From: Thermococcus peptonophilus
GTDB lineage: Archaea; Methanobacteriota_B; Thermococci; Thermococcales; Thermococcaceae
DNA length: 64,000 nucleotides
Reading direction: 5' to 3'
Assembly (NCBI RefSeq): GCF_001592435.1
Contig: NZ_CP014750.1
Coordinates: forward strand, 248,001-312,000
Under the pieces are notes generated by a model. It was not told where the DNA came from. It made no database searches and saw nothing but the letters and a program-made list of their open reading frames with translations. This document shows positions 53,208 to 63,830 of the stretch, piece by piece. How positions within the stretch are numbered: position 1 is the stretch's first letter; each line of letters starts with the position of its first letter. The position numbers and the translations under genes were made by a program.

Positions 53208-53807
53208 ATGAAGAGAGCAGCTGGAATCCTGACAGCCATTGTTTTTGTAATGGCCCTCTTTATGCACCCCGTAGCTGCAAGCAGTAGCAAGGGAGATGCC
53301 AACTACTACCACCCGTACCCAACAAACATAATACCGGGAGATATCGTCATTGGCCACAACCCGGTTAGCTCAATAGTTATCCCCGGCTACTGGACCCACA
53401 CGGGGATCGTTGCCTACTATGACGATTACGCCGGCGACTGGGTCGTCATAGAAGCCTGGGACGACCCGAGCGCAGTAAGGATGGTGTATCTAAGAGACTT
53501 CATGAAGAGGTATGACACCTTCGCAGTCCTCCGCGTTGCAACAACCGACGACATCAGGTGGAACGCTGTCGTTTTCGCCTATTACCAGCTCGGAAAACCC
53601 TATGACTGGGGATGGTACACAAAAGAGGTCTACGGCGACTCCTACTACTGCTCCGAACTTGTCTGGGCCGCGTACATGGCGGCCAGCGGGGGCACCGTTG
53701 ACCTCGATGCCAACCCCGGATGGACGCTTAAATATCTCAACGGCGTCGCCCCTCAGGAAATCTACGACGACGATGACACCTATGTCGTCTACTACGACTC
53801 TGCATAA
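53208..53807 (+). CDS. Secreted permuted papain-like amidase (YiiX/NlpC-P60 type)
   Basis: 199-aa exported protein. A signal peptide (1-25) is followed by a permuted papain fold with His in YWTHTGIVAYY and Cys in YYCSELVWAAY, the catalytic pair in permuted order. Related enzymes cleave amide or lipid-linked bonds; archaea lack murein, so the substrate is open. The ATG at 53208 is preceded by GGGGGAATTGAG. Confidence 0.83.
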   Translation: MKRAAGILTAIVFVMALFMHPVAASSSKGDANYYHPYPTNIIPGDIVIGHNPVSSIVIPGYWTHTGIVAYYDDYAGDWVVIEAWDDPSAVRMVYLRDFMKRYDTFAVLRVATTDDIRWNAVVFAYYQLGKPYDWGWYTKEVYGDSYYCSELVWAAYMAASGGTVDLDANPGWTLKYLNGVAPQEIYDDDDTYVVYYDSA

Positions 53808-53830
53808 TCCTTTTCTTTACTTCTCTTTTC

Positions 53831-54298
53831 TCACTTTAAAAGTCCGAGGGCGGGTCCTACTGTTATTCCCATGCTCAGAAGACCACCCAGTATGAGAGCA
53901 GGGACTGTCTGCCTCTTCTCAATACCGAACAGGTAAGCCGCTAGGGCCCCGGTCCACACACCAGTTCCGGGCAATGGAACTGCAACGAAAACAGTAAGGC
54001 CTATAAACCCCCACTTCTCAACGTAGGGATGGGCCTTCTTTCTTGCCCTTTCGACATAGTAGAGATACAGGCGGGCAATCTTCCTAAAAGGGGTCTCCTC
54101 AAGCCAGAGCATTAGCCTGTCTATCAGCGGGAGAAGAGCTGGTAGAACAATGGACAGGATCAGAACCCCGAAAGCTGCCGCCAGGAGAGTTCCCCATAGC
54201 GGGTATCCCCTCCCAATTCCATAGACTATGGCGTAGCGTCCCTCAAAGGTGGGAACCAACGAGAGCAGGAAGACCTCAAGGAGACTGTTCAACGTCAA
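53831..54298 (-). CDS. Small multidrug-export/COG2426-like membrane protein
   Basis: 155 aa with about four membrane segments. SLVPTFEGRYAIVYGIGRG at the start and AVPLPGTGVWTGALAAYLFG later are the re-entrant-type motifs of the PF06695/DedA-like group. Function uncertain. Overlaps the PAP2 gene by 23 bp, so they are likely co-transcribed. Confidence 0.82.
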   Translation of the reverse strand: MTLNSLLEVFLLSLVPTFEGRYAIVYGIGRGYPLWGTLLAAAFGVLILSIVLPALLPLIDRLMLWLEETPFRKIARLYLYYVERARKKAHPYVEKWGFIGLTVFVAVPLPGTGVWTGALAAYLFGIEKRQTVPALILGGLLSMGITVGPALGLLK

Positions 54299-54932
54299 AC
54301 ACCTCCAGCCTCAGTGATTTTACGACCTTCCTGTAAATCAGAAGCCAGCGTGGCGCTGTAACGTCTAGGAGCAGGTAAGCCCAGGGGCCCAGCAGAAGGC
54401 TGAACAGGACGTCACCGAACCAGTGAACACGAAGAATAAGCCTCGTAAGGGCGATTCCAACGGCGTAGGCCCACCAGAGCGGGGCATACCTTGGAAAGCG
54501 TTCCTGAAGGTAGGAAGCGAGAACCGAGGCCCTAGCGGTATGGCCCGAGGGGAAGGCAAAGTAGTCAACGTTCTTGAGGGCGAGGAGAAGGGGGAGCGAA
54601 AGCTCCTCCTCACCAGGTCGGGGTGTCTGTAAAAGGGCCTTCAGGAGGGCGACAGTCATAAGGACCAGTACCGCCGAGAGGATAAACTTGAGGGTCGTGT
54701 ACGAGAGGTGCCTCCTCTCCCGAATGTCGAGGATAATGAAGAAGATAGCAATAAGGGCAAAGAACACCATTTCCGCGGTATCCGTGAGGATTCTAACCCC
54801 AGGTGAAGACGAAGCGGGAAGATGGGCATCCACGTAGGTGTTCACCCCATCCATGAGGCCCATAACCTGAAGGGCCAAGATAAGGAGCAGGAATCCAGTT
54901 AGAGCACCTAGAACTGCTGGTTTTCTGTTCAT
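54276..54932 (-). CDS. PAP2-family membrane phosphatase
   Basis: 218-aa integral membrane phosphatase with six segments. The three-part active site is present: KALLQTPRP, FPSGHTAR and TRLILRVHWFGDV. It likely dephosphorylates a polyprenyl or other lipid phosphate at the outer face. The ATG is near the end of the ASCH gene on the same strand. Confidence 0.9.
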   Translation of the reverse strand: MNRKPAVLGALTGFLLLILALQVMGLMDGVNTYVDAHLPASSSPGVRILTDTAEMVFFALIAIFFIILDIRERRHLSYTTLKFILSAVLVLMTVALLKALLQTPRPGEEELSLPLLLALKNVDYFAFPSGHTARASVLASYLQERFPRYAPLWWAYAVGIALTRLILRVHWFGDVLFSLLLGPWAYLLLDVTAPRWLLIYRKVVKSLRLEVFDVEQSP

Positions 54933-54945
54933 CCCCTATGCCTCC

Positions 54946-55527
54946 TCAGATTAGTCCTTCCGCATAGAGCTGGTGATAAGCCTTCAGGAGCGCGTTCTGC
55001 ACCCTCTTTGGTCCGAATGTCCTCACAGCCCTTCCAAGTCCCTCGTTGTAAATCCTGCGCAGTATGAAGTCAGCCTCCCTGTTGAGGTTCAGCTTTTCCT
55101 GGTTTTCGAGGTAGAGGCGTGCTATCTCCTCAGGTTCGCGGTAGTTTAACCCCTTAAGCCACTTGAGCGGGATTCCGTCCTCAAAGCGCTTAACCACCTC
55201 AAAGCCTATTATGGTAACTTCATCGTCACCGTGAAGCTCTCCGTATATTTTTGAGAGCTCACGGAGGAGCTCTTTAACGTCCGAAAAGCCGTCCAGTTTG
55301 GCGTCTTCGTTCGTGAGCTCCCTGACTTTCTTCTTTTCCACTTTGGTTATCCTCACCTTGGCAACGGCGGTATCGCTCGGCGTTATTACCAGATAGACCT
55401 CGCTCCCTGGCTTCGCCTCGTAGTCGCCGTAGCGGATCGTGGTGACTTTATCGCCCCGCAGTATGCGGGATTTATAGGCCGAGTCAATCAGCATGAACTT
55501 CCGTATCTGAACTGACTTTCTCCTCAT
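54946..55527 (-). CDS. ASCH-domain protein
   Basis: About 193 aa. The N-terminal ASCH fold ([18 protein letters not shown] to [25 protein letters not shown]) suggests RNA or modified-nucleotide binding. A C-terminal helical part follows. The gene starts within the 3' end of the HAD gene, overlapping by 44 bp if the ATG at 55527 is used; an ATG at 55494 is the alternative. Confidence 0.83.
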   Translation of the reverse strand: MRRKSVQIRKFMLIDSAYKSRILRGDKVTTIRYGDYEAKPGSEVYLVITPSDTAVAKVRITKVEKKKVRELTNEDAKLDGFSDVKELLRELSKIYGELHGDDEVTIIGFEVVKRFEDGIPLKWLKGLNYREPEEIARLYLENQEKLNLNREADFILRRIYNEGLGRAVRTFGPKRVQNALLKAYHQLYAEGLI

Positions 55528-56212
55528 TGTTTAACCCCCTGATTATCTTAAGAAGGTCTTCAAGCCTTTCTATAGTGAAATCAGCGTACTCGACGTACTC
55601 CATCTCCTTGTCTCTGTACTTGCCGTACCGGAACCATACCGTGACCATCCCAACGTTTTTGGCACCGTAAATGTCCGAGTAGAGACGATCTCCAACCATG
55701 ACTGCCTCTTCCGGCTTTACATCGAGCTTTTTGAGGGCCTTCAGGAATATCTTCGGGTGGGGCTTCTTAACTCCGAGGTAGTCGGAGATGAAGACCTCGT
55801 CAAAGTACTCATCCAGCTCCAGCCGGAGTATCTTCTCCCACTGCTTTATCGGGTCGCCGTCGGTCACGACAGCCACCTTATAACCCTCGCGTTTAAGCTC
55901 GAGCAGAACCCTCCTAGAGTTCTTCACGCTTCTTAGATAGGCAAACTTCGTGTTGTGGTAGGCTATCACACCCGCGGCTACCCACTTCGGGTTCTGGGGA
56001 AGGTCAAGCCTTCTGAGCAGGTAGTCAAAGTGCCTGCCGAAGTTGCTCCCGTACTCGTTTATCAGCTCAAGGAGCTCGTTGTAAGCGGTATTGAAATCAA
56101 CGGGAAGCCCGTGCCTCACCATATTCTCAACGGCGTTCTTTCTCGCGAGCTCGGCAAGTTTTGTTGTATCCACAAGGGTATCGTCAAGATCAAAGAGGAC
56201 AGCCTTAATCAT
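55484..56212 (-). CDS. HAD-superfamily hydrolase
   Basis: 242-aa HAD phosphatase. Motif [10 protein letters not shown], motif II VVTDG, motif III Lys in KKPHPKIF and motif [10 protein letters not shown]. The helical cap between residues 15 and 95 fits the TIGR02253-like archaeal subgroup. Substrate unknown. It forms a minus-strand run with the ASCH and PAP2 genes. Confidence 0.9.
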   Translation of the reverse strand: MIKAVLFDLDDTLVDTTKLAELARKNAVENMVRHGLPVDFNTAYNELLELINEYGSNFGRHFDYLLRRLDLPQNPKWVAAGVIAYHNTKFAYLRSVKNSRRVLLELKREGYKVAVVTDGDPIKQWEKILRLELDEYFDEVFISDYLGVKKPHPKIFLKALKKLDVKPEEAVMVGDRLYSDIYGAKNVGMVTVWFRYGKYRDKEMEYVEYADFTIERLEDLLKIIRGLNNEEKVSSDTEVHAD

Positions 56213-56248
56213 AACCGCTCCCCCACATTCTCTACGGGATACGAGTAT

Positions 56249-57022
56249 TTAACCGTAGTGATTCCCGCTTGCTAAGATGTCTTTAACCCGCTCTAGAAGC
56301 TTGGGCATGACCTCGCCGGCCTTTCCCCTGATGAAAACATCCGCTATTGGGGTTATCCCGCTCCTTTCAACGTTGATCTCGATGACCTTCCCACCGCGCT
56401 CCTTTACGATGTAGGGGATGTACGCCGCTGGATAAACGACGCCGCTCGTCCCTATCACGAGAACGACGTCGGCACGCTCAGCCAGGGAGAACGCCTCCTC
56501 AAGCGCTTCCCTCGGCAGAGGCTCGCCGAACCACACAACGTCGGGCCTCAAAAGGGAGCCGCACTTCGGGCATTTGGGCAGCTCTTTTTCCCGGACGAAC
56601 TCGAAGACCCTGCCACTCTCTTTTAGGTTCTCCCGGTAGGAACATGAAACGCACCTGACGCGGAAGATGTTGCCGTGAAGCTCGACTACCTTTCTGCTCC
56701 CAGCTTCCCTGTGGAGGTCGTCAACGTTCTGGGTTATCACCGCTTTGAGGACGCCCATATTTTCAAGCTCTGCAAGGGCCTTATGAGCGGGATTTGGCTC
56801 CGCCTCCAGAATCTTCCTCATCCTCCATTTGTAGAACTCCCAGACGAGGTGCGGGTCCCTCTTAAAAGCCTCTGGTGTGGCGAGTTCTTCGGCTCGGTAC
56901 GTCTTCCAGAGGCCGTTCCTGCCGCGGAACGTTGGAATGCCGCTTTCAGCGCTTATGCCGGCTCCAGTAAAGGCTATGGCAAACCTCGCCCTTGCAAGGA
57001 GCTTTGCAGCATGCCCCAGCAT
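56249..57022 (-). CDS. cobB: Sirtuin, NAD-dependent protein deacylase
   Basis: 257-aa Sir2 protein. [15 protein letters not shown] binds [15 protein letters not shown] and the catalytic His of VELHGN follow, and zinc is held by CVSCS and CPKCG. It deacylates lysines, possibly on chromatin or metabolic proteins. The ATG at 57022 lies about 30 bases after CTTTTTAAAAG with no ribosome binding site, suggesting a leaderless message. Confidence 0.92.
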   Translation of the reverse strand: MLGHAAKLLARARFAIAFTGAGISAESGIPTFRGRNGLWKTYRAEELATPEAFKRDPHLVWEFYKWRMRKILEAEPNPAHKALAELENMGVLKAVITQNVDDLHREAGSRKVVELHGNIFRVRCVSCSYRENLKESGRVFEFVREKELPKCPKCGSLLRPDVVWFGEPLPREALEEAFSLAERADVVLVIGTSGVVYPAAYIPYIVKERGGKVIEINVERSGITPIADVFIRGKAGEVMPKLLERVKDILASGNHYG

Positions 57023-57130
57023 GGTCAATGGTTGGATTCGCCCTTTTAAAAAGTTCCTCCCAACAGGTACGGCATAGCCATGGTTGTGTCGAATTATATT
57101 AGAAGGAGATTTCACTATTTCGAGCGTGGC

Positions 57131-57140
57131 TTTATATAAT
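57131..57140 (+). promoter_or_regulatory. TATA box of the amino-acid permease gene
   Basis: TTTATATAAT is close to the ideal archaeal TATA box and 32 bases before the TTG at 57172, leaving a short leader with GGAGGTGAG. Confidence 0.75.
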
Positions 57141-57171
57141 GTATCCATCCGTTCATTCTGGAGGTGAGAGG

Positions 57172-58356
57172 TTGCCGGTTTCAGATGGTGTTGAGAGAAA
57201 GAAGGTCCCAACCTCAAGCGGGCGGTACTATTCAATGAGGATAGCCGCCCAGCGCAGGAAGAAAATCATGCTCATTCAGGGCCTCAGGCGGAAAAAGGGA
57301 ACCCACGGGCTGAGGACAAGCCCGATAAGGATTGAGAAAGCACACATAACGAAGGGAGAAGTGCTGGCTATACTCGTTGGAACGCAGATAGGAGCCGGGG
57401 TTCTTGGACTGCCGTACGCCGCCAGCAAGGTCGGCCTTATACCCGCGCTCGGAGTCCTCATGGGGGTCATGTTCCTGATGCTCTGGACTGCGATGATCGT
57501 CCTTAAGTTCTCCGCCAAAATGGGCGGGGCGCAGATGAGCACAGCGGCCCAGAGGGTCCTCGGAAGGGCCGGCGGCTGGCTCATGTACCTCAGCATATCC
57601 CTAATGAGCTTCGGTGCGGTGCTTGCCTACGTAGCAGGTATGGGGAACGTAATTTCAAGCCTGTTTGGAGTGAGCGATACGGTGGGAGCGGCAGTATTCT
57701 GGGTTCTGGCTTCAATAGTCGTCTACAAAGGCCTAGAGGCGAGCGGAAAGACCGAGCTGGCCATGAGCTTCGTCATGCTCTTCCTCTTCATAGCGGTGAC
57801 GGCAATGATACTGCCCCATGCGAAGCTTGAGAAGGGTCTCTACGTTGACCTCTCGGGCCTGTGGAGCATCACTGGTGTTGCAATCTTCGCCCTCGGCTGC
57901 CACACGGTCATTCCTGACGTTTACAAGGGGCTGGGAAGCTACGAGGAGACCAAAAAGGTAGTGGTGTGGGCCTTCGTAATCCCGACGGTAATCTACGCGA
58001 TATTCATGGCGACCTTCCTGCTCGTCTTCGGAAGGGATACACCACAGATGGCTACCCAGGGCCTGGAACTCCTCTACGGAAAGTTGGGATGGCTCATCGG
58101 AAACCTGATACCGCTCCTCGCCATAACAACAAGCTACATCGGCATCTCGCTGGCCCAGCAGAGCAACAACGAGGAGTTCGTTAAGCTCAAGAGACCCGTT
58201 GCGTGGGCTCTGACTGTAATACCCCCGGCCATCGTCTACTTCGCAGGCGTCAGAAACTTCGCCGACGTTCTTGCCCTCGCGGGGGACACGGGAGACATGC
58301 TCGCCTTCATAGTGCTCCCAATCCTGATGCTGGTGGTTCACAAAGTAAAGCACTAA
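57172..58356 (+). CDS. Amino-acid permease, AAAP/aromatic type
   Basis: 394-aa permease with about eleven membrane segments. [19 protein letters not shown] opens the transport domain, as in the hydroxy/aromatic amino-acid family. The TTG at 57172 is fixed by GGAGGTGAG upstream. The first 60 or so residues before segment one are long and very basic ([19 protein letters not shown]), unlike most relatives. Substrate is not assignable. Confidence 0.87.
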   Translation: MPVSDGVERKKVPTSSGRYYSMRIAAQRRKKIMLIQGLRRKKGTHGLRTSPIRIEKAHITKGEVLAILVGTQIGAGVLGLPYAASKVGLIPALGVLMGVMFLMLWTAMIVLKFSAKMGGAQMSTAAQRVLGRAGGWLMYLSISLMSFGAVLAYVAGMGNVISSLFGVSDTVGAAVFWVLASIVVYKGLEASGKTELAMSFVMLFLFIAVTAMILPHAKLEKGLYVDLSGLWSITGVAIFALGCHTVIPDVYKGLGSYEETKKVVVWAFVIPTVIYAIFMATFLLVFGRDTPQMATQGLELLYGKLGWLIGNLIPLLAITTSYIGISLAQQSNNEEFVKLKRPVAWALTVIPPAIVYFAGVRNFADVLALAGDTGDMLAFIVLPILMLVVHKVKH

Positions 58357-58365
58357 AAGTGAGCG

Positions 58366-58386
58366 CTTCGTTTTTATTCCCTTTTT
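58366..58386 (+). terminator. T-rich terminator after the permease
   Basis: Two T5 runs (58371-58375 and 58382-58386) follow the stop codon at 58356, just before the gyaR ribosome binding site. Confidence 0.5.
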
Positions 58387-58409
58387 CGAAGTGTTAAACG
58401 GTGATGGAC

Positions 58410-59411
58410 ATGAAGCCTAAGGTTTTCATAACCCGTGCCATTCCCGAGAACGGCATCGCGATATTGAAGGAGCACTTTGAGGTTGAGGTATGGCCTGAAG
58501 AGCGTGAGATACCCAGGGAGGTTCTACTCGAGAAGGTCAGGGATGTTGATGCTCTCGTGACCATGCTCAGCGAGAGGATTGACAGTGAGGTCTTCGACGC
58601 CGCTCCAAGGCTGAGGATAGTCGCCAACTACGCGGTCGGCTACGACAACATAGACGTCGAAGAGGCCACAAGGAGGGGCATCTACGTCACCAACACGCCC
58701 GACGTCCTGACCGACGCCACTGCTGACTTTGCCTGGACGCTCCTCCTAGCAACGGCCAGGGGGCTGATAGAGGCCGACAACTTCACTCGCTCCGGAGAGT
58801 GGAAGAGGAGAGGAATTGCCTGGCATCCACGCTGGTTCCTGGGTTACGACGTTTACGGAAAGACGATCGGAATAGTCGGCTTCGGAAGAATCGGTCAGGC
58901 AGTTGCTAGGCGCGCAAGGGGGTTTGGCATGAGAATCCTCTACTACTCTAGGAGCAGAAAACCAGATGCAGAGAAGGAGCTTGGGGCTGAGTTCAAACCT
59001 CTGGATGAGCTGTTGAGGGAGAGCGACTTCGTTGTCCTGGCAGTGCCACTGACGAAGGAAACTCAGTATATGATAAACGAGGAAAGGTTGAGGCTCATGA
59101 AGAAGACCGCCATACTGGTGAACATAGCGCGCGGCAAGGTCGTGGATACAAAAGCCCTCATAAAGGCCTTGAAAGAGGGGTGGATCGCTGGGGCTGGCCT
59201 CGACGTCTATGAGGAGGAGCCCTACTACAACGAGGAGCTGTTCAGCCTGAAGAACGTCGTTCTGGCGCCGCACATAGGGAGCGCGACGTACGGAGCCAGG
59301 GAGGGCATGGCGGAGCTGGTCGCGAGAAACCTCATAGCGTTCAAGAACGGCGAGGTGCCGCCGACTCTCGTGAACAAGGAAGTCGTGAAGGTTAGAAAAC
59401 CCGGCTTCTGA
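58410..59411 (+). CDS. gyaR: Glyoxylate/hydroxypyruvate reductase
   Basis: 333-aa D-2-hydroxyacid dehydrogenase reducing glyoxylate with NAD(P)[17 protein letters not shown] is the dinucleotide motif; Arg in NIARGKVVD, Glu in DVYEEEP and His in APHIGSAT complete the active site. Very similar in type to the characterised Thermococcus litoralis enzyme. The ATG at 58410 follows GGTGATG. Confidence 0.95.
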   Translation: MKPKVFITRAIPENGIAILKEHFEVEVWPEEREIPREVLLEKVRDVDALVTMLSERIDSEVFDAAPRLRIVANYAVGYDNIDVEEATRRGIYVTNTPDVLTDATADFAWTLLLATARGLIEADNFTRSGEWKRRGIAWHPRWFLGYDVYGKTIGIVGFGRIGQAVARRARGFGMRILYYSRSRKPDAEKELGAEFKPLDELLRESDFVVLAVPLTKETQYMINEERLRLMKKTAILVNIARGKVVDTKALIKALKEGWIAGAGLDVYEEEPYYNEELFSLKNVVLAPHIGSATYGAREGMAELVARNLIAFKNGEVPPTLVNKEVVKVRKPGF

Positions 59412-59489
59412 ACCCTTCGCCCCTTTCTTACATTGACCATCCGACCGGTCAGGTCAGTTTTATAAGGACTGATGCTCATCTTCTTCGGT

Positions 59490-61214
59490 ATGGCGCTGAA
59501 GCTCAACCCGGAAGCCAGGGCGGTTTACAGGGATATAGCATCTCAAATCAAGTCCAGGTTAGTCCTCAAAGAGAGCTCCGAATACCTTGAGAACTTTTCC
59601 CCAACTAACGACCGCGGGGAGATATTGAAGAGGCAGGAATACCTGAGAGAGGCCCTTAAAAGAGTTAAACCAGGCATTAGGGAGTTAATAGAGAGGGCCA
59701 GACCCATCCGCTTCACTCGCGACTACCTGCACGACAGGGTTCTCCTCGTTGATGAGTCAGAGCTGGAAGCCGCTAGGAGGCTCGGCCTCTGCGACGTGAC
59801 GACCAATCCAGAGGAGGCCGAAGGCTACCCGCTCGTCCTGAGTACGATCGGCTACGGCATCGACGTAGAGCTTCTGCCATCGCAGGTCGCTCCAGAGCTC
59901 TACATCATTCCTCTCTGGGAGAACAGAGAGACGCTCAAGGCCCTTGAGGAGATAGGGGAGCTGACCGGCGAGGGCAGCGTTGCCGGCGAGATTCTCGAAC
60001 ACCTGGCACCCTTCGGGGAGGTCGTTGAGAAGGAAAAGCTTCTAGGATCTCTGGATGAACTCATAGCCGAGAAGGAGAGGGCGCTGAACGAGAGGATAGA
60101 GGAGAAGCTTGAGAAGTTCAGCCTCACCCTCACTGGAAGAGACCTCGTGAAGTTCCTGAACGAGCTGAGGGAGGGCAACTACGAGGCCATTTTCTCTCAC
60201 TTCCGCGAAATTGAAGGGGAAATCCTTGACATGATAAACGAGGCCGAGAGCGAGCTTTCAAAGGTTCTTGGCCTTCACGTGGAGCTTTTCTCGCGCGAGG
60301 AGCTTTACCCGGTCAGAGTCCCGCCAGAGGTCGTTGAGAGTCTGAGAACCGAGCTTGAGCGGGAGCTGAAGGTCGAGGTTTACATGAAGGCGAGGGGGAT
60401 AGCGGAAAAGGTGAGACCGCTCCTTCCAAAGCTCAGGGAGGAGCTTTCAAAAATCAGGGAGCTCGACTTCCTCCAGGCGGTGAAGGCATTCACGGAGGGC
60501 TTCACCTTTCCAGAGATAGCTGAAAGAGGGATAGCCTTTCTGAACGGGCAACACCTCTTCATAGAGAACCCGCAGCCGGTTAGCTACATTGTCGGAGAAA
60601 AGTCAGAGTGGTTCAACGTTCCAGACGCAGAGAACGTGATGGGTGAGAACGTCGTTATCCTAACTGGAGCCAACAGCGGTGGAAAGACGAGCCTGCTAGA
60701 GCTGATAACTCAGATTTCCATTCTTGCCCACATGGGCTTTCCTGTTCCTGCCGAGAGGGCCCGCGTCGGAGTCCTCGACGAGCTGTTCTTCTTCAGGCGG
60801 AAGAGGAGCGTCTACGGCGCCGGTGCCTTTGAGACTGCCCTCAGGTCGTTTGTGAGGTCTCTCCGCGGAAAGGGGAACAAGCTCATTCTCATAGACGAGT
60901 TTGAAGCAATCACAGAGCCGGGAGCGGCCGTCAAGATAATCGGCGAGCTGTTGAAGGTCGCCCACGATAAGGGCTTTCACGTGGTTATAGTCTCCCACCT
61001 GGGGGAAGACCTCAAGAAGGAACTGCCCTTCGCGAGGGTTGACGGGATAGAGGCGAAGGGCCTTGACGAAAACCTGAACCTCATAGTGGACAGACAGCCT
61101 GTATTCGGAAGGCTCGGAAGGAGCACGCCCGAGCTGATCGTCGAGAGGCTAGCGAGAAAGGCCAGAGGTGCAGAAAAGGAGATATACAAGAGGATCCTGA
61201 GGAAGTTCAGGTGA
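59490..61214 (+). CDS. MutS-like ATPase, archaeal
   Basis: 574-aa MutS-family protein. Long helical/coiled-coil middle (about residues 190-340) and a C-terminal ATPase with Walker A TGANSGGKTS, Walker B LILIDEFEA and the downstream VIVSHL. It lacks a mismatch-recognition domain and a Smr domain, so it is closer to MutS2-like archaeal proteins. No ribosome binding site is clear; TTTTATAAGG about 30 bases before the ATG suggests a leaderless start. Overlaps bud32 by 8 bp, convergent. Confidence 0.88.
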   Translation: MALKLNPEARAVYRDIASQIKSRLVLKESSEYLENFSPTNDRGEILKRQEYLREALKRVKPGIRELIERARPIRFTRDYLHDRVLLVDESELEAARRLGLCDVTTNPEEAEGYPLVLSTIGYGIDVELLPSQVAPELYIIPLWENRETLKALEEIGELTGEGSVAGEILEHLAPFGEVVEKEKLLGSLDELIAEKERALNERIEEKLEKFSLTLTGRDLVKFLNELREGNYEAIFSHFREIEGEILDMINEAESELSKVLGLHVELFSREELYPVRVPPEVVESLRTELERELKVEVYMKARGIAEKVRPLLPKLREELSKIRELDFLQAVKAFTEGFTFPEIAERGIAFLNGQHLFIENPQPVSYIVGEKSEWFNVPDAENVMGENVVILTGANSGGKTSLLELITQISILAHMGFPVPAERARVGVLDELFFFRRKRSVYGAGAFETALRSFVRSLRGKGNKLILIDEFEAITEPGAAVKIIGELLKVAHDKGFHVVIVSHLGEDLKKELPFARVDGIEAKGLDENLNLIVDRQPVFGRLGRSTPELIVERLARKARGAEKEIYKRILRKFR

Positions 61215-61884
61215 TCCAGCTCCTCTCCCTGTACCTACCCCTGCTCTCTATCTCCCTCATCTTCTCCTCGACCTCTTTCCTGGCTTCCTCGCCGAGAACC
61301 TCTGCATAGCCCTCAAGGACGGCTTCAAAGCCCCTCTCGAACCAGGTGTAGTGGGTGCTCTCCATCGCCCTCCTGAGGAGGTGAAGGTCAACGCCCCTGG
61401 CTTCAAGGGTCGAGTCGAAGTCAGCTAAACCGAAGTCTATCAGGTAAACTTTTCCCTCTCTGAATATCATGTTCGAGGTCGTTAAATCTCCATGCACTAT
61501 TCCAGCCTTGTGTAACTTCCCAATCTGCCTCCCGACCTCGCGGCACAGCTCAAGCCTCTCTTCCATCGGGACGCTCTCAAGGAGCTCCTTGAGCCTCTGT
61601 CCCTCTATGTACTCCATCACGAGCTTCATGTCCCCCAGGTCAACCTCGTAAACGTGGGGACAGTTGACGCCGAACTCCTTTGCCCTGTGGAGAATTCTCG
61701 CTTCCCTAACGGTTCTCTCCTTCCTCAGCTTCACGTCTATCTCCTTGATCCTATACCTCTTCGGAATCCTGTGCTTTACGATGACTCTTTCTTTGAGCAG
61801 GGGAACGCCGAAGACCTCCTCAAAGCTCGCCTCGTATATCTTCGCCTCGGCCCCCTGGGCTATTAGCTTCACCCTATCACCCAC
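61207..61884 (-). CDS. bud32: Bud32, kinase/ATPase subunit of KEOPS
   Basis: 225-aa atypical small kinase needed with Kae1, Pcc1 and Cgi121 for t6A37 in tRNA. GAEAKIYEA replaces the Gly-rich loop, HGDLTTSNM is the catalytic loop and DFGLADFDS the metal loop. The length is typical for a stand-alone archaeal Bud32; Kae1 is not fused or adjacent. Confidence 0.96.
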   Translation of the reverse strand: MGDRVKLIAQGAEAKIYEASFEEVFGVPLLKERVIVKHRIPKRYRIKEIDVKLRKERTVREARILHRAKEFGVNCPHVYEVDLGDMKLVMEYIEGQRLKELLESVPMEERLELCREVGRQIGKLHKAGIVHGDLTTSNMIFREGKVYLIDFGLADFDSTLEARGVDLHLLRRAMESTHYTWFERGFEAVLEGYAEVLGEEARKEVEEKMREIESRGRYRERSWIT

Positions 61885-61986
61885 TGTTAATGGGCCTTCA
61901 ACGTTTTAGTTCTTTCCTCTGCTTTTTGGAATTTATTCGTCATTTATTCAATTTTAAACAATTTTTATGAACTTTTTGACCCAAAA

Positions 61987-61996
61987 GCTTTTATAG
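61987..61996 (+). promoter_or_regulatory. TATA box of the thermosome gene
   Basis: GCTTTTATAG lies in A/T-rich DNA 52-61 bases before the thermosome ATG and implies a leader of about 30 bases ending in GGAGGA. Confidence 0.7.
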
Positions 61997-62047
61997 AGCA
62001 CTAACGAAGCGTTTCTGCAAAAAGCAATTCGATAGGAGGAATGTTAA

Positions 62048-63694
62048 ATGGCACAGCTTAGTGGACAGCCGGTTGTTATTCTGCCTGAGGGGACTCAGAG
62101 GTACGTTGGTAGGGACGCCCAGAGGCTGAACATTCTTGCCGCGAGAATCATCGCCGAGACTGTCAGGACAACCCTCGGCCCGAAGGGAATGGATAAAATG
62201 CTCGTCGACAGCCTCGGCGACATAGTTGTCACGAACGATGGCGCTACGATCCTCGACAAGATCGACCTCCAGCACCCGGCTGCTAAGATGATGGTTGAGG
62301 TTGCTAAGACTCAGGATAAGGAGGCTGGTGATGGTACTACTACTGCTGTCGTCATCGCTGGCGAGCTTCTCAGGAAGGCTGAGGAACTCTTAGACCAGAA
62401 CATTCACCCGAGCATAATCATTAAAGGTTACGCCCTCGCCGCTGAAAAAGCCCAGGAAATACTCGACGAGATAGCCATAAAGGTTGACCCGGACGACGAG
62501 GAGACCCTCCTCAAGATCGCCGCCACTTCAATCACCGGAAAGAACGCCGAGAGCCACAAGGAGCTCCTTGCTAAGCTTGCCGTCGAGGCCGTCAAGCAGG
62601 TCGCCGAGAAGAAGGACGGAAAGTACCTCGTTGACCTCGACAACATCAAGTTCGAGAAGAAGGCCGGCGAGGGCGTTGAGGAGAGCGAGCTCGTCCGTGG
62701 CGTCGTCATCGACAAGGAGGTCGTCCACCCGAGGATGCCGAAGAGGGTCGAGAACGCTAAGATCGCCCTCATCAACGAGGCCCTTGAGGTTAAGAAGACT
62801 GAAACAGATGCGAAGATCAACATAACCAGCCCCGACCAGCTCATGAGCTTCCTTGAACAGGAGGAGAAGATGCTCAAGGACATGGTCGACCACATCGCCC
62901 AGACAGGTGCGAACGTCGTCTTCGTTCAGAAGGGTATTGATGACCTTGCCCAGCACTACCTGGCCAAGTACGGCATAATGGCGGTCAGGAGAGTCAAGAA
63001 GAGCGACATGGAGAAGCTCGCCAAGGCCACTGGAGCTAAGATCGTCACCAATGTGAAGGATCTCACCCCAGAAGACCTCGGCTACGCTGAGGTCGTTGAG
63101 GAGAGGAAGCTCGCCGGCGAGAACATGATCTTCGTTGAGGGCTGCAAGAACCCGAAGGCCGTCACCATCCTCATCCGCGGTGGAACCGAGCACGTCATTG
63201 ACGAGGTCGAGAGGGCCCTCGAAGATGCTGTCAAGGTCGTCAAGGACGTCATGGAGGACGGTGCCGTTCTTCCGGCTGGTGGCGCTCCGGAGATCGAGCT
63301 CGCCATCAGGCTCGACGAGTACGCCAAGCAGGTCGGTGGCAAGGAGGCCCTCGCCATAGAGAACTTCGCAGAGGCCCTCAAGATAATCCCTAAGACCCTC
63401 GCTGAAAACGCTGGTCTTGACACCGTTGAGATGCTCGTCAAGGTAATCAGCGAACACAAGAACAGGGGCCTTGGCATCGGCATAGACGTCTTCGCCGGTG
63501 AGCCTGCCGACATGCTCGAACGTGGAATCATTGCTCCTCTAAGAGTCACCAAGCAGGCCATCAAGAGCGCCAGCGAAGCAGCTATAATGATCCTCAGGAT
63601 CGACGACGTCATCGCCGCAAAGCCCTCCAAGAATGAGGGCAACCAGGGCGGCGGAATGCCGGGCGGAATGGGCGGCATGGACATGGGCATGTGA
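62048..63694 (+). CDS. ths: Thermosome subunit, group II chaperonin
   Basis: 548-aa ATP-driven chaperonin subunit forming double-ring folding chambers. [10 protein letters not shown] and GDGTTTAVV are the ATP-binding motifs; [10 protein letters not shown]-type ([13 protein letters not shown]) and the C-terminal GGM-rich tail ([14 protein letters not shown]) are typical. Start chosen at 62048 after GGAGG; the ATG at 62041 is out of frame. Regulation by heat is expected; no certain Phr site was seen. Confidence 0.97.
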   Translation: MAQLSGQPVVILPEGTQRYVGRDAQRLNILAARIIAETVRTTLGPKGMDKMLVDSLGDIVVTNDGATILDKIDLQHPAAKMMVEVAKTQDKEAGDGTTTAVVIAGELLRKAEELLDQNIHPSIIIKGYALAAEKAQEILDEIAIKVDPDDEETLLKIAATSITGKNAESHKELLAKLAVEAVKQVAEKKDGKYLVDLDNIKFEKKAGEGVEESELVRGVVIDKEVVHPRMPKRVENAKIALINEALEVKKTETDAKINITSPDQLMSFLEQEEKMLKDMVDHIAQTGANVVFVQKGIDDLAQHYLAKYGIMAVRRVKKSDMEKLAKATGAKIVTNVKDLTPEDLGYAEVVEERKLAGENMIFVEGCKNPKAVTILIRGGTEHVIDEVERALEDAVKVVKDVMEDGAVLPAGGAPEIELAIRLDEYAKQVGGKEALAIENFAEALKIIPKTLAENAGLDTVEMLVKVISEHKNRGLGIGIDVFAGEPADMLERGIIAPLRVTKQAIKSASEAAIMILRIDDVIAAKPSKNEGNQGGGMPGGMGGMDMGM

Positions 63695-63786
63695 TGCCTC
63701 TCTCACTTCTCTTTTCCCTCCAGCAGGAATTATAAGTCTAAAGTAAAAACTTCTGCACAGAGGCCGGCAATTAATACTAGACCAAA

Positions 63787-63796
63787 GCTTTTAATA
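63787..63796 (+). promoter_or_regulatory. TATA box of htpX
   Basis: GCTTTTAATA lies 35-44 bases before the htpX ATG, nearly the same word as at the thermosome promoter. Confidence 0.6.
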
Positions 63797-63830
63797 CCAG
63801 ATTGTTATTTTAGTCTGGAGGTGAGAGGGC

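Noticed and set aside
61900-62047. Phr heat-shock regulator site upstream of the thermosome
   Set aside because: A/T-rich sequence and a good TATA box are present, but I could not match the known Phr operator pattern with confidence.
62528-63457. 309-codon minus-strand frame opposite the thermosome gene
   Set aside because: It is a shadow of the strongly biased thermosome codons, with no family motif and no ribosome binding site.
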